A stretch of 64,000 bases of DNA from Brienomyrus brachyistius. Its lineage: Eukaryota > Chordata > Actinopteri > Osteoglossiformes > Mormyridae. The DNA lies in assembly GCF_023856365.1 (NCBI RefSeq), contig NC_064537.1:11161072-11225071 (forward strand). The letters run 5' to 3'. The first letter of the stretch is position 1. Each line of letters opens with the position of its first letter. Under the pieces are notes generated by a model, which saw nothing but the letters and a program-made list of their open reading frames with translations, was not told where the DNA came from and did not search any database. A program made the translations under genes and the position numbers. Below are positions 21,212-33,374 of this stretch, piece after piece.

Positions 21212-23734
21212 AGGTCACACTTTTCTACCAGAGCTCTGGCTCCCCCTGCTGTCCAGAGGTATGTGACATCTTTGTATTTCCCATAGTAAATTATATACCC
21301 TACTAGGGACTGGCATCCCGTCCTGGTTGTCACCATGAACGTGTGTACGGTAAGCAGCCATGGAAAAAGGGAGTATGGGTGGTCACAAATGGCGAGCAAG
21401 CCCATTGGCTCTGATGCCGTGGCATTCTGGGAAGGAGGAAAGAGTTTTTTTTGAATATGTTTTCTCTGCAAGACTTCAGATCTGGTGCCCTTGACCCTCC
21501 CCACAGTAACTTGTTTCTCGGGGAGTCATACCACTGTATTTACCTCCTTTTTACCCCCTTCCCACCCCATCCACAACAATTACAGCGTTTTCTGCTCCTT
21601 GCCCCTCCTAGCCCACAATGATGCTATTGAAACAAAGTTCTAAGCGCGTGATTCATAAGTCCGCAGACCCCTCTGGATTTTTTCATAGCTGATCATCCTC
21701 AGAGCACATGAAGCTACCCCCCCCCTCCCCCACAAGCGCATACACACACACACACACACCCCACTGTTGTCTTATAGCCGCAGAGAGAAAACAACAGTAG
21801 TCAGTAGAGGAGCTGAGACCCTTAGGGTCTTGCGGTTTCCACACTGAGCTTCTGCACTGCAGTAAATATCGTGTGTTTTTCTTTGGGGGGAAAAGAAAAC
21901 TTCCTACATAAGTAAAGCATTTTTTGGAAACCAAAATACTTACTATTTCCTATCCCCAAGCAGCTTAGAAGAGGAGAGATTCTCGCCTGAATGAACTGAA
22001 AGTAAACAGCGCTGTAGCCTTCGTCACAGTCGAGCATGTAACTCCGACAGAATAATCTGTCACAGGAGAGAAAGGAAATTGCTAAGAAAGCAAGTCAGCA
22101 TTAAAAGTCTATAGTGGTGTTTGGGTCTGTTAGCAGGACCTAGACCTTTTGCGTCTGTAGAGTCAGTTTTGTACTATGATCCCTCCCAAAGCCCTGAATG
22201 AGCTTCTCCGAATGTTTCAGAACAGACTCAGGAAGTCTTCAGGAGGGCAGCCGAGTGACCGCTCTTCCCACACCCACATCCTTCTTAAGGAAGCAGAATG
22301 GGTCACATCTCTCCAGCCTGTGCCCTGCATTCCCCAGCACTTTGCTCCAGTACCGTTCCCTATGACATCATCTGCAAAGGATGCCCCCCCCCCCCCCAAC
22401 CGCAGAGTGTCATCCAGAGAGTAGACTTGTGGTTGAGTTTTGAAGGGTCTGCTGTGGCTTAGGACAGAAGTAGGTTTTGTTGTTATTTTTTGAACCATGG
22501 TACAATCTTTCCTTTTTTTTTGGAAAACCATGGAAAAATAGAACGGGAATAGGAGCCAGAAAAGGCGGCGCGCGGTTGGTGCGATTAGCGGTTACGTAGC
22601 TGGGGAGAGTCTGCCACGTGGAGTGTGTTCCGCTCCCTGCGCTTTCGCCTTCCCCGTGGTCGGACCGTCGTGACACTCGTGTGTGAGGAATGTGGATCCC
22701 CGAGTCTCCGCTGCATGTCTCAGTCACAGCTGGGCCAGCTGACACCCCTCACTCAGCCCGTGTGGTGGGAAGGGGGGAGGGGGTGCAAGATATCCACGTT
22801 CGCAAGCTCCCTGCTCAGCTCGTGTCACTCTGCCAGCCCAAATTCAAACCGGGTTGAATGTCCCAGTTTAATACTCTCTCGACCTGCTCTGCTCTTGTAT
22901 CTCTTTGACAAACATGCTTATTGATTAAATCCTTCTGTTGCATGATGGATGTGTTTTTTTTGTCTCCACTGGTTAAGACCCCAGACTGGGCGTGGAGTCC
23001 GGCCTCCGCAGAAGGGATGGCTTTTGTACCTTTGAAAGGTATAAAAAAACAAACGACCTGCTGTCTGAGGCCGCGGAAAATGTCGTTAAAAGCGCGACGT
23101 AGTGGGTCTTGGATATAGCACCACGCAGCAGAGCAAGGCTTGGGGTCGCGACCTAGGGTATCCCGCCGGAGTAACCTGGTCATCAGCCTCCTCGTGGGGA
23201 CCTGATGAGGAGGGAACATGCTTTTTCCCCGCGGATTTCCAAGTACAGGAGGAGGATTCATGCGCAGGTCGCATTCGGTGGAGAAACCGAGGGCTTTGTT
23301 TTGGTCGGTGATGTAGACAGTTGTACAGGGAATAGGGTGTGATGGTCATGTGACTATGTGACCTCAGTACCGCCTGTCGGCCGATTGGCTCTCTGTTTGT
23401 CTCCCCCCCCCAAGTGGCAGGAGTCTCCATGAAAGCAGACAGGAGGCTTCAGTAAGTCGCACTGTAGCAGAGCCCCCACCTGTCCATGCTCATCGCAGGG
23501 GGGGCCTCTGTCATGCCGGTCTGCGCGCACCTGCGTTTGCTCTCACCTGCCTCTGCCTTCCGTATCTGAGGGCTTTTACGCAGTTTGAGCCATACTGAAG
23601 CGCCGTCATCGATTAGCACCTGGTGCATTTTTATTCTACCTCCGTCCCGCCCCCCCCCTCCCCTTTGTGACACCACCAGGTGGCTGTGGTGTGGGTCCCG
23701 TTTGCACACCTGCCCCCCAGGGTGAGAAGGGGGC
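18244..23734 (+). other. Septin 9 intron after first exon a, part 1
   Basis: Intronic sequence without a recognised gene. It includes a TG tract at 21163-21210, several C or G runs (19226, 22383, 23401, 23650) and an ATGG tract at 23739-23765. A low-divergence-looking segment at 19020-19160 reads as a short peptide-like frame on plus but has no known domain. Confidence 0.5.
21163..21210. repeat. (TG)n microsatellite
   Basis: About 23 TG dinucleotides with one CG interruption near the start. Confidence 0.97.
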
Positions 23735-23765
23735 AGATGAATGGATGGATGGATGGATGGATGGA

Positions 23766-24215
23766 CACTGATAGACTTTATTAATGCCAAAGGAAATTGC
23801 AGGTTGTCAATGACCGAATTCACACATTTACATAGTAAGAAGACATTTAGACAATAAACAGTAACATTGCAAGGAATGTCAGGGGAAGCACTGTATGGAA
23901 TTCCTTAGTAACAGCTCAGAAATAATATTCTACAGTGGAGGAATGAGTGTTCTAAGTGCTTCTGGCCCATTCAGACAGCTGTTTTTCTGTCTTGCCATAG
24001 GGTGACCTGCTGTAGAGTGTAATGGCCAATGGTAGGAGCAGCCTTGAGTGGAATCAGAGCAGCTGTCACTGTCCACTACAGCCAGCAGTTTTGAGGGTCC
24101 GCAGGTCCGCCGCCGTCTCCAGTAAGTCCATACTGGCTCCTAGAACTGAGCCAGCTTTGTTGGTGAGTTTGTTGAGATTAGTTGGAATTAGCTCAGTGTG
24201 CTCAGTGCTGAATCC
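23766..24215 (-). mobile_element. 3' end of a LINE (minus strand)
   Basis: On the minus strand the last ORF residues are seen (LNKLTNKAGSVLGASMDLLE, then TAADLRTLKTAGC). A 3' UTR follows and ends in 'ggcattaataaagtctatca'. The '(a)ttaataaagt' plus short tetranucleotide tail is the usual 3' end of fish L2/Rex-like LINEs. The reverse transcriptase itself is missing. The end abuts an ATGG tract. Confidence 0.75.
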
Positions 24216-25456
24216 TATTTTACGCTCATCACGATATGAACGTGCGATAAGCATATGATGAAGGACTGAAACGTGTCGATCAGCTGTTTGGCCGGTGACG
24301 CAATCGTACTGATGTAATAGTAAGTGTCAAGTTACCCCGTAAGTGTCAAGCTCACCCTTACCGTGGCAGTAAGCGTTTACATGATAAAACACATTTACGA
24401 ATGTTTAAAAAAGTACTTTTTAATTATCAGAAAAATCATTTACATTTAGCTTCATGTATAACCAACATGTTTTGTTAGATTATTAATCGACGGCAACATG
24501 TTCTATTGATTATTACTGTACATAAAATGTTTCAAATTGTTTTAAGACAAGATCGCTTTTTATTCTAAAAACATCTTTTACATTTACTTTGATAGTATAA
24601 CTGGCATGTTTTATTAGATTATTAATGTATATGCAGCTCAGTGTAACAGTGTATCTAGTAAAGCTGAAGTACTGTATAACTAATATGCACACTTCAATAT
24701 TTCTTTGTTTATCGCAAGTTATATCATCATGGCAATATTATCAATGTGCCCGGTGTTATCGCAGAATGTTACCGTACCGGCCTGGTGCTTGGTTCCAGTC
24801 CCGCTCTGGCCATCGGTCACACTTCTCCCTCCTTCTGGGACTTTGCCCTGAGTTTTCAGTAGCTGTCCATGCTGATTCGGTATGATGTTCCGTTCAGGCG
24901 TCATCTCTCTGTAGCTCTGTTGGTCGGAGCGATCAGAGCCCAACACAGAGGGGCCCTGAGTGAAAGTGTCCCATTTCAAAGGCCAGTGCTGAAGTGTCCC
25001 ATTTCAAAGGCCAGTCCAAGAGTGTCCCGTTATAATGCCCAGTCCCAGCACTGCTCTGGCTGCACCCCGACCTCTACAGGTTTGCCAGCCTCCAGGAGGC
25101 AAAGTGGGATCCCTGATCTGCTGTTTTGTTTTGCGGCATAGGGCTTGCAAGGTGATGCATCACTCCCCGGTGTGTATCTGCGTGTTTGTGTTGTGTAGTA
25201 GGAATATGCTTCCATTCATGCGTCTGGGTCGGGTTTGGTGCAGTAAAGGCAGTTCGCAATTAGAAGCGCAGTGAGATCATCTGGCAGCGCCGGGGGGGGC
25301 GGTGAAAGCAAGCGGCAGAACTGCGTCGTCCGCAAATCCTCACAGGGTTCATGTAGCTGGCCTGCGTCCACCCCTGTCTCAGCGGAAACTGCTGTGTCAG
25401 ATGTGGACCGGCAGATATATTTGACCTTGGCCTGTGTTGCAGCGAGAAGCCCGTAA

Positions 25457-25503
<47 letters not shown>

Positions 25504-25721
25504 CCATGTGCACACACACGCAGACACGCGTCACACATGTCCTGATTCCTCCCATGCTGGCTGGCTTCTGTTCCAGCAGCAGGGCTGTTTTAAAATAATC
25601 TGTTTACCTGATGTCCTCCTTCAGCGCATCTTCCTTCCCCGCCCAGCCTGTTCTTGCCGCACGCATAACGACTTCCCCTGGAAAATGGAGCGGATGCACA
25701 CGGCTGGGATTTCACTTCAGT
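24216..25721 (+). other. Septin 9 intron, part 2
   Basis: Holds two diverged copies of a segment of about 55 bp at 24430-24485 and 24575-24632 (shared core 'catgttttgttagattatta' and variants), and a 30-bp unit repeated about 2.5 times at 24958-25035 (core 'gtgtcccatttcaaaggcca'). A (CT)n tract lies at 25457-25498. No gene is seen. Confidence 0.5.
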
Positions 25722-25872
25722 TTGGGGGTCTGCGCACGTCTCCGGAAGGTTGTCGGTTCGAATCCCGCGGCCGGCAGAGTAATCATATCACTCTTAGGCT
25801 CTTAACCCTGAAAACTACTCCGGGGTGCTGCATAAATGGCTGTAAAGCTTGTGCAAATGGCAAATAAAAGAT
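25722..25872 (+). repeat. tRNA-derived SINE copy
   Basis: A perfect B box, 'ggttcgaatccc', lies at about 25755. It is followed by 'gcggccggcagagtaatcat' and 'cttaaccctgaaaactactc' and a tail of 'ctgcataaatggctgtaaag'. This body differs from the ATGGATGG SINE family. The A box is degenerate. Confidence 0.65.
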
Positions 25873-27017
25873 TATTATCACCACCCCGTATGCTGTTATA
25901 TGACACCCTTGCCCCGTAGCCTGCTGGGCTTGGTCAGCTGATCGCAGCGGCATCTGGGAATCAAAGTTCACACCGAAGCTTAGAGATGTCCTGAAAGCGG
26001 CCGCCTCGTGCTCGCGAGCCCTCTGCTTCTCCGTTAAAGGCCTTCGGTAACGGGGCGACGTAACGGCAGAGGGCATCGAAAAAGGTCCCATTTGCTTGTC
26101 CTGAGAGAAACGGCAAGGCTGGCGGCAGTGCCGGAAGCCGGTTAGGATGACTCACAGCGCCTCCTGTCATTATTTCCATCCCCGAGTGTCGCTGGTTGTG
26201 GGTCGCAGTTAAGGCAGTCTGGCAAGAATGCCGTAACCAGATAGTGTTTGGCCTGGGCCTGGGGCGTCCTCCTGGCTAAGTAAACCTTAACCTTAGTCGA
26301 GTGTAAGCAAGGGCCCGCAGGTCAGAGTGCACCGTCTCCCTCTCTCTCTCTCCCCGGTCTCTCTCTCTCGGGGGGGGGGGGGCTTACAGGCAGCTACACT
26401 GGCTCCTCTGTTAGTCTTCACGTCTGACGTATGAAACCTGAGACGTCTATGGAACACTGGACACCCAGACCGGTTCCTGAGGCTCGTCTCCGGTTGTCGG
26501 TTCCCCACGGCCGCTGGAAGGTCCACAGGGCTTCTCCGTCTGCGTTTCCCCCTCGTAAAGAGCGGCGCAGCCCAGGAGGGGCGGTGAAGGCGGACAGGAC
26601 GTCCAAGCAGAGGCGGAATCCACGGAGCCTTCTTGAAGAGGGCTTGGCTAGTTATTTTTGGGCTGGGGAGTTCAGGTCACATGGCCCCCGGGGTTTTCAT
26701 TTCAAAGACACAATGCAGCTTTAGTGTCAATGTGAAAAAAAAGAAGGGGGGGGGGGGGGGGCGAGATGGGGGTGGGGCGGAGCAGAAAGTCCATATGAGC
26801 AGCACATGGCAATGCTGTCATTCTGGATGCATTCATTATCATAACAGATTGAAAAAATTAAAGTGAGCAGAGAGTGGGGAGTAAGAGAGAGAGGGGGAGA
26901 GAGAGAGAGGGAGAGAGAGAGCGAGTGAGTGAAAGGGGAAGTCTCCAAAAAAAGGAGAGGAAAAAGAAAAAAAAACATCAGACGTTACATGTGGCTGTTG
27001 GAGGGTGTGATCCAGTT
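25873..27017 (+). other. Septin 9 intron and putative leader of first exon c
   Basis: GC-rich with several C and G runs, including about 15 G at 26747-26761, and a GA-rich purine tract at 26884-26932. The last 100 bases before 27018 are purine-rich and probably form the 5' leader or core promoter of the MEGDKIA transcript. No TATA box is obvious. Confidence 0.45.
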
Positions 27018-27039
27018 ATGGAGGGAGACAAAATCGCAG
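27018..27039 (+). CDS. septin9: Septin 9 alternative first coding exon, isoform-c type
   Basis: The exon encodes MEGDKIA plus the first base of the next codon, followed by the donor 'gtaagc' at 27040. Human septin 9 isoform c, as I recall it, begins MERDRIS-ALKRSFEV. The fish exon has the same seven-residue length, four identical residues (M, E, D, I) and the conservative K for R. Splicing to 47828 gives MEGDKIA-ALKRSFEV in frame. It lies between the other two first exons, which matches the order I recall in mammals. Its own promoter is expected just upstream, in purine-rich DNA at 26870-27017. Length, phase and order together make the call strong despite the small size. Confidence 0.86.
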
Positions 27040-27580
27040 GTAAGCTGCGGGGCTTCTCAGTCAGGACGGGTAAAGTCCACATTCCGGGGGGGGGGCGGAC
27101 TTTAGCACAGTTGAGGCTGTTGCTCTTTCTTTTCTCTCCTTTCTTTTTCATTACTAACTGACCGAGCGCTTCTCTCTCGCCTGTAGCCGCCGGTCCGTCT
27201 GGGTTTAGTTTGGCCACGGTCAGCAGCCAGATGCCGGAATACCGCCGGCGGGAGCTGTGGAAGGGGGGGGGGGGGCGCCACCGATCAGAGGCGGGAGACG
27301 TGGGGGCTTGGGACATGCTGGTCAGTGGGGAACTTTTTGGTAAACTTTCTGCAGCGCCGTTAATGAGGGATCTAAAAGTGTCAGGAAGTGAGCTGGTCTG
27401 TCTTTGTCGCTAACTCCCGTGTGTCTCCACGGCTGTGCTCACCTGACCCCCCCCAGGCTGGGTACAGGGGAAGGGGGTTATCTTGTCAATGCTTCGGCTC
27501 CGTGTGGATCCTGCTTCTTCTCAAAGCCCTTTGTTGAGCGCTGTCAGCGTTACGGTCATTTGTCCACATCGCTGGTGTCT

Positions 27581-27740
27581 TATGTTCTGGCAGTCTATGT
27601 CCTGGCAGTCTATGTTCTGGCAGTCTATGTCCTGGCAGTCTATGTCCTGGCAGTCTATGTCCTGGCAGTCTATGTCCTGGCAGTCTATGTCCTGGCAGTC
27701 TATGTCCTGGCAGTCTATGTCCTGGCAGTTTATGTCCTGG
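27581..27740. repeat. 15-bp minisatellite, about 10.7 copies
   Basis: The unit is 'tatgtcctggcagtc', nearly perfect, with two early copies carrying 'tatgttctgg'. Because 15 is a multiple of three, all plus frames read through (for example VLAVY repeats). No start context, splice site or flanking coding sequence supports a gene. It lies 0.55 kb inside the intron after exon c. Confidence 0.97.
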
Positions 27741-29166
27741 GTGGGTTTTAATGGTGGTACTGTGGTCTACTGGTGGGTTAACGGCACAACCATCTTGTTT
27801 AGGTCAGGAATGCCCAGCTGGTTGGGGAAGCTGCTGGTTCTGCGCTCCACTTCTACACATGGTTATTAAGTCCGGTCGGGCCACCCACCCTTCACAGATG
27901 ACCCCCCCCAAACACTTTCTCCCTGTGGGTTCCAGTCCATGCTGCACCTAACCGGAAACTCTGAGGTGTTTTACAGACGCAGGGAAAAGAGAGTGAGGCT
28001 GGAGCTGGTGGGGGGGTCGGGGGGGGGGCGGATCTGTGTTGTCGTGGGAATTATAAAAATGTCCCTGTAAAAAACTAGGATCCGTGTGTGACTGTAGGGA
28101 ATTCCCAGCTGTCCCCTGTAACTGAGCCCCCCCCCTGAGGGGTCTCCGTGCCACAGCGCTCCGGTGTGAAGGTGCCACGCTGTGCCATCTGCTCACTTAG
28201 GGCCGTCTAGTCAGATGCCTGCTGATGTTGGCTGCATATGCTGGTGACCTGTAGACGCCATGCGAAGGACCCCTCTGGTTGTCAGTTGGCACAGCTGGCT
28301 GGTGTGCAATGCCCCCCCCCCCCCATGTCACTCTGCAGCATTGCTCCCATTCTGCGACGTGACTGACACTTGCCACCATCACTAAAACCACAACTGACCT
28401 GTAGCTTAAATTGCCATCTGCTGGGCTCTCAACTGGGGGGGGGGGGGCTCTGCAGGGAGTGATGGGACCTGGAGTGACTTCAGCTCACACGGCCTTAACT
28501 GCAAATTCAGATAAGCGTGATTTTTGATGGTCATGTGAATTGTTATTTACAAATAACAAGATCCTTTGTGCTGTTTAGAGCGAAAGGTACCTAATCCTGC
28601 AGTTTCACAGATGTCCACGCAGTGGTGCTATTGCTTTGTAAGATTGGCCGAGTGCTGCGGATTTTTTCAGTAGCAACTGACATAAATGTCCCTTACTCTG
28701 ATATTTTTGTGATTTTCTTTTCCTTTTGATGATTTAAGAGAATGGAAGCAGTGAAGAGCTCCAGTTTCAGATGGACTTGTGCTGCTTTTGGGTGAAGAGA
28801 CTCTGTTTCTCTGCAGACCCGCAGTTTGGGTTTATAGGGGAAATTGTACGCAGTGTAACTTCCTAGTCCTACTCACTTCTTGTTTTGGGCTGGTTTCCAT
28901 GGTGACACGTTTCTGCTACCCTGAATCTGATGTGACGATTAAATCCTGACTTATTCCGGCTATTGTGTCGCCTCTATTCTCATACCTGTTGTTGCCAAAG
29001 TGTTTTGCAATCTTGATGCACTTATTTCAGAATGATGAACTGTGAGACTCAGCTGGCTTTTTTCTTGAGAAAGTAACAGTAGAAAAGTTTACACAAATTG
29101 TTTCCGTCGTGAATCTGAGTACTCTATTTTTTATTCTTTTTTAAAAAAAAATCCACTTTCTATTCA
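27741..29166 (+). other. Septin 9 intron segment
   Basis: No gene is seen. Contains C/G runs of 8-12 bases at about 28010-28027, 28124, 28312 and 28435. Confidence 0.5.
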
Positions 29167-29528
29167 GGGGCGGCATGGTGGTGCAGTGGTTAGCACTGTT
29201 GCCTGACACCTCTGGGACCCGAGTTCGAGTTTCCGCCTGGGTTACATGTGTGTAGAGTTTGCATGTTCTCCCCATGTCATCGTGGGGTTTCCTCCGGGTA
29301 CTCTGGTTTCCCCCTACAGTCCAAAGACATGCTGAGGCTAATTGGACTTGCTAAATTGCCCATAGGTGTGCATGTGTGAGTGACTGGTGTGTGAGTGTGC
29401 CCTACGATGGGCTGGCCCCTCATCCTGGGTTATTCCCTGCCTCATGCCCATTGCTTCCGGGATAGGCTCCGGACCCCCCGCGACCCAGTAGGATAAGTGG
29501 TTTGGAAAATGGATGGATGGATGAATGG
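29167..29528 (+). mobile_element. Full-length SINE with a 13-bp target duplication
   Basis: Reference copy for the family in this window. The head is 'ggggcggcatggtggtgcag' followed by 'tggttagcactgttgcc', with A and B box remnants ('gagttcgagtttcc'). The body has 'tttgcatgttctccccatgt' and 'cagtccaaagacatgctgag', and the tail is 'gtggtttggaaaatggatgg' plus 'atggatg'. The duplication 'cactttctattca' flanks it at 29154-29166 and 29529-29541. The target lies at the end of another SINE. Confidence 0.95.
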
Positions 29529-29541
29529 CACTTTCTATTCA

Positions 29542-29700
29542 TTTGGCAAACGCTTCTGTCCAAAGCGACATATGCACGAGAATTGGACAGCATGGTCAAT
29601 GGAGTAGTCGGGGTTAAGGACCTTGCTCAAGGACCCAACAGTGATATGGTGACTCTGTCAGCCTTGGGATTTGAACGCATGATGGTGATGACTTGTAGTT
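29542..29700 (-). repeat. Older tRNA-derived SINE, minus strand
   Basis: Plus-strand reading 'catttggcaaacgcttctgt', 'ccaaagcgacatatgca', 'ggggttaaggaccttgctca' and 'ccttgggatttgaacgc' is the reverse complement of a V-SINE/HE1-like element (tail first, B box last). The younger SINE at 29167 landed beside its tail. Confidence 0.75.
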
Positions 29701-31893
29701 GACGTAATGATGACCTACTTGTGGCTTTAACTAGCGCCGGAATCATACGACACGACCCTCTGTAGTTTTTCACCACAGTGTTGTTGAAGGCTTGCTCTCA
29801 ACAAAGTGACCTTAGGAGGACGACAGCAGATGGCATCGACACCAGACAGCAGGAAGTGATGTCACAGGTGGAAGAAGCTACTTGTTGTTTGTTATCTGAA
29901 AGCACCATCTCTATGGCCAGGCAGAGCTGGGTCTCTGACAGCTGTTGTCCTCATTAATAGGACTTCGGGGTTCTGAATGGAAAATGATTTTTCTGCTTTT
30001 GCATTGTGTCTGCATCAACTTTTTGGGAGCAATATTTGAACAGCCAGATGTAACCCCCCCCCCCCCAAACACTGTTACAGACGTGTGGAGGAGGGGAGGG
30101 GTGGCTGCCAGGCTTTGCCACGTCCCACTGGATAGCAGCAGCTAGTAAATCCATAACAGCGATAACAGGGATAATTATTGAAAGACCAGTTCCAGTTTTT
30201 TTTAGTGATCTCATTTTCTGCAAAGACTTGCTTAGTGACTTTTCCAGTTGGGTGAGCCTGCAGATACTATCCGGAGCTGAGCAGCCTGTCTCCCGCCTGT
30301 ATGCTTAGATGATCATGACCTGTCATCTTTTTTACACAGAACCGCTTTGAGGCGTCCTCAATTAATCACATCCCTGCACCTTTTCTCCCCCTAATATCTA
30401 TTTATTTGCTTGTTTGTTTGTTTATTTTCATTTCCACACATTGAAAGCAACCCCCCCACCTCCCAACCACCCCATAGCATACCTTTAGTATCCCTGATGC
30501 AGCACAGATGCAGTGCCAATAGCAGGCCTCAACCCCCCCTGGTGACCGGTACACTGTAGGTGTGCAGGAGATGGGCTCAAAATAGGACCGACTACGGTTC
30601 TCATGGATGCACGGCCGGTCATCATTGCAACACAACCGAATGCCAGAGCCTCGCTATAAACAAGAATGCGATGACTTTTTCTCCAGCGGTCTTTAACTCC
30701 TGTAGGCGTCTCCCCAGACAAACCGGCCCATTTCAGGGGGCTACAGAAGCTCTTTGAAGAAGGCCGGTCTTCAGAACATCTGAAGAATGAACGGCTAGTA
30801 TGGGAAGCTTGCGGAAAACCACCGGCTATAGAAATTTATGGGTGTTCTGGTGTTAAATGAAATGCAATTCGACCGTGAGTGGGTTCTGAACATTTCCACC
30901 AAGCCGAGTGTAAAGTAGCGGCTGGGCAGGAGAGACCCGAGCGGCGTCTGACCCAGCCCACCTCTGCCGGTGCGGCTGATTTATGAGGTCGGCCATCGTG
31001 CGCTTAAGCGGCAGTATGGGAGGCCGTGTCCCTGACATCAGAGACGTTGTGGTGGGGGTGAAGGATGCGTAACGAGTCACTCGGTCGTGGAGAGCAGGCC
31101 ATTTCCTTAAGACACACAGGAAGGTTGAGCTGGGGGCAGCATCTGGCCAGCGGGCGGGGGCCCCACTGGGACAGGGGGAGGATAATTACAGGGTCATTTA
31201 ACAGCAAAGGGAAGAGCAGCACTGGTCGTGTGTCTCTCTCTTCCGCCCGCGAGACCCATCTAGCTTGGGTGGCCCTTCCTGTCCACCGTCCATGGGGGCC
31301 ACGGGGGCTGAAATAAAAAGTAGACAGCTGCCCATTCTAGGGGGCACCCTGTGTAGCTCAGTGGATACGAAACGGGGCCCATGTGGGGGAGGGGTCTGCC
31401 CCCTATCACAGGGGCACGTCCATGCCAGCTGCTGGAAGCACTCGAGACTTTGACCTTACGCCCCCCCCCCCTCCCGCCCCCGCTACTACCTCCTCATCCC
31501 AATGCGTGATCCAGAGCCATAAACACAGTATGACTCAGTGGCATTGTGACACTCTGCCTCTTCGTAGCTTTTGTTTCATTTGTCACTCACGTATTTAGGA
31601 GGACGATGACACATCGAGGATTTCAGACTGGCAGCGTTTCCCTAAGAGGCTCCCAGTGTCGCCTCACAGAGCCGTGGCTTGGGCTCCCATCCCTGCCACA
31701 GCCCCCAGAAGAGCCCTCCGGGGTCCCTCTCTACCGCTCCATAGTCATGACCCCCCCCCCCCGCACGGGATAGCCCGTGCTTATGCAACTTAGAAATTAT
31801 ATGATGGTGACTTAAATCCAGCCGCTCGGGCCACAGAGCTCCAGCAAACGGTGTAGCAGCAGAAGCTCGCAGCCACGTGTAGAAAAGCAGCTC

Positions 31894-31928
<35 letters not shown>

Positions 31929-33374
31929 GCACAGACACAGCATACATATAAATATCAGGGCTGCAGCCTGCTGTTTTATATGTATTTATAGATACGTGTG
32001 GGTGTATCTGTCCTATAATTATCTGAAGCCCTGCAGGTCGCACACCTTCCATTTTAATGGTCACATTCTGGGTCAGATCCTGAGAGAACAAAAACGTTAG
32101 GCCTGATTTTTGTTTTAAAGTGCAATAACGTAACTTTTCATTTGATCTCCACGTGTTGCCTGCCCCGCCCCCCCCTTAGATGCGGGCTCCGGCGGGGGCC
32201 CTGTGGCTTTCCCCTTAAAGTAGTCCTGGCTGTTAGCACCTCTCCGGTACTGGGCCTCTGACCGGGTTAGCGGGTCTGACAACCACGGTTCCTCCCCGTG
32301 TTCTTGCAGATCCTGCCTGTCTTGATTTCTTAGTAACATCTCGGGCCTTGATCGTGACCTGTCGTTCCCCGCGTGGGTGGGTATGTGGCTCTCGTATCTG
32401 AGGAGGCCCCGGGGGAGTGGGCTGGCCCCAGCTTTTTGCTGACGTGCTTCTCTTTCTGGGCTTGTTCCCCGAAGGGCATTTTTACTGCTAGAAAATGCTT
32501 CTTAAAAATGGAAAATGGAGATTGCTGATGCATGGTGCCGGAATAGTCGCTCATCTGACATTAGCGCTACCTGCTAATGTTAGCCTGCAATCTGCAATCA
32601 GCACTATTAGCGAACGCTAATAACCAGACCCTCCCCATTTCCGAACTGGGGTTATAATCTACCCGCTCCTTGTACCGGGAACAAGCTCCATATACGAAAT
32701 CAGACCAAATCCACTGTGGAAATTCATGGGCTTGGTGGAGACGGCGATCTCCCAGGATTCCTCTGTCTTCTGCAGCGGAAGCCTTCCGACCATTTGTGTG
32801 TTTATCTGAACCTTTGGATTTGCAGGCAAGGACATTGTTTCATCAGCAAAACGGATCGTTTGCTGGCCGGGGTTAAAGTTTGTGGGAGGCTGCTGGTCCT
32901 CGTTTTCCCCCTCCGCGATTTACTGCCCTGTCATTGGTGGCTGGGAATTCCATGCCAGTAATTCAGCGCCGAATGCGTATTGGCCGTCGCCTGGCCTCTG
33001 TACGTCATTCGCGTGGCCCTGACATCCATCTGCGGCTCACGCCCGTAGTACACATTAAATACACTTAATAACATGGCTGTCCTGCTTACGGAGCCATTCT
33101 CTCTGGCAGATTGGCCGAAGCACAGTCGTTTGAGTGATGACCGCGCGAAAGCATTGTGGCGAGCTGATCCAGCTACTGCGTGGTTGTGAGAAGTGCGCCC
33201 TCACCTGTTGGGACAGATAACCACACCCTCCGTTTGCCTGGTGTTTTGAGCTGATGTCTGGCATTCTGGCGTCTGTAGTGGGTCGTCCATTGCTCTGAGG
33301 TGGGCAAAAAGGTCTCTGTGCCTGGGGGGTGCATAATTCCAAACAAATTGTTTGTTAGTGGGATAAATAAGATG
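29701..33374 (+). other. Septin 9 intron segment
   Basis: No gene or confident transposon is seen. It holds a GT/AT tract at 31895-31927, C runs at 30055, 31461 and 31750, and a tRNA-like word 'gtagctcagtggatacga' at 31353 without a matching B box. Confidence 0.5.

Noticed and set aside
25755..25766. Genuine tRNA genes suggested by perfect B boxes (also near 5257 and 54397)
   Set aside because: The A boxes are degenerate and no cloverleaf closes; each has a SINE body and tail.
27404..27751. Possible membrane protein with VLAVY repeats
   Set aside because: It is the translation of a 15-bp minisatellite; the flanks are not coding.
31353..31372. tRNA gene suggested by 'gtagctcagtggatacga'
   Set aside because: No B box or closing acceptor stem at the proper distance.
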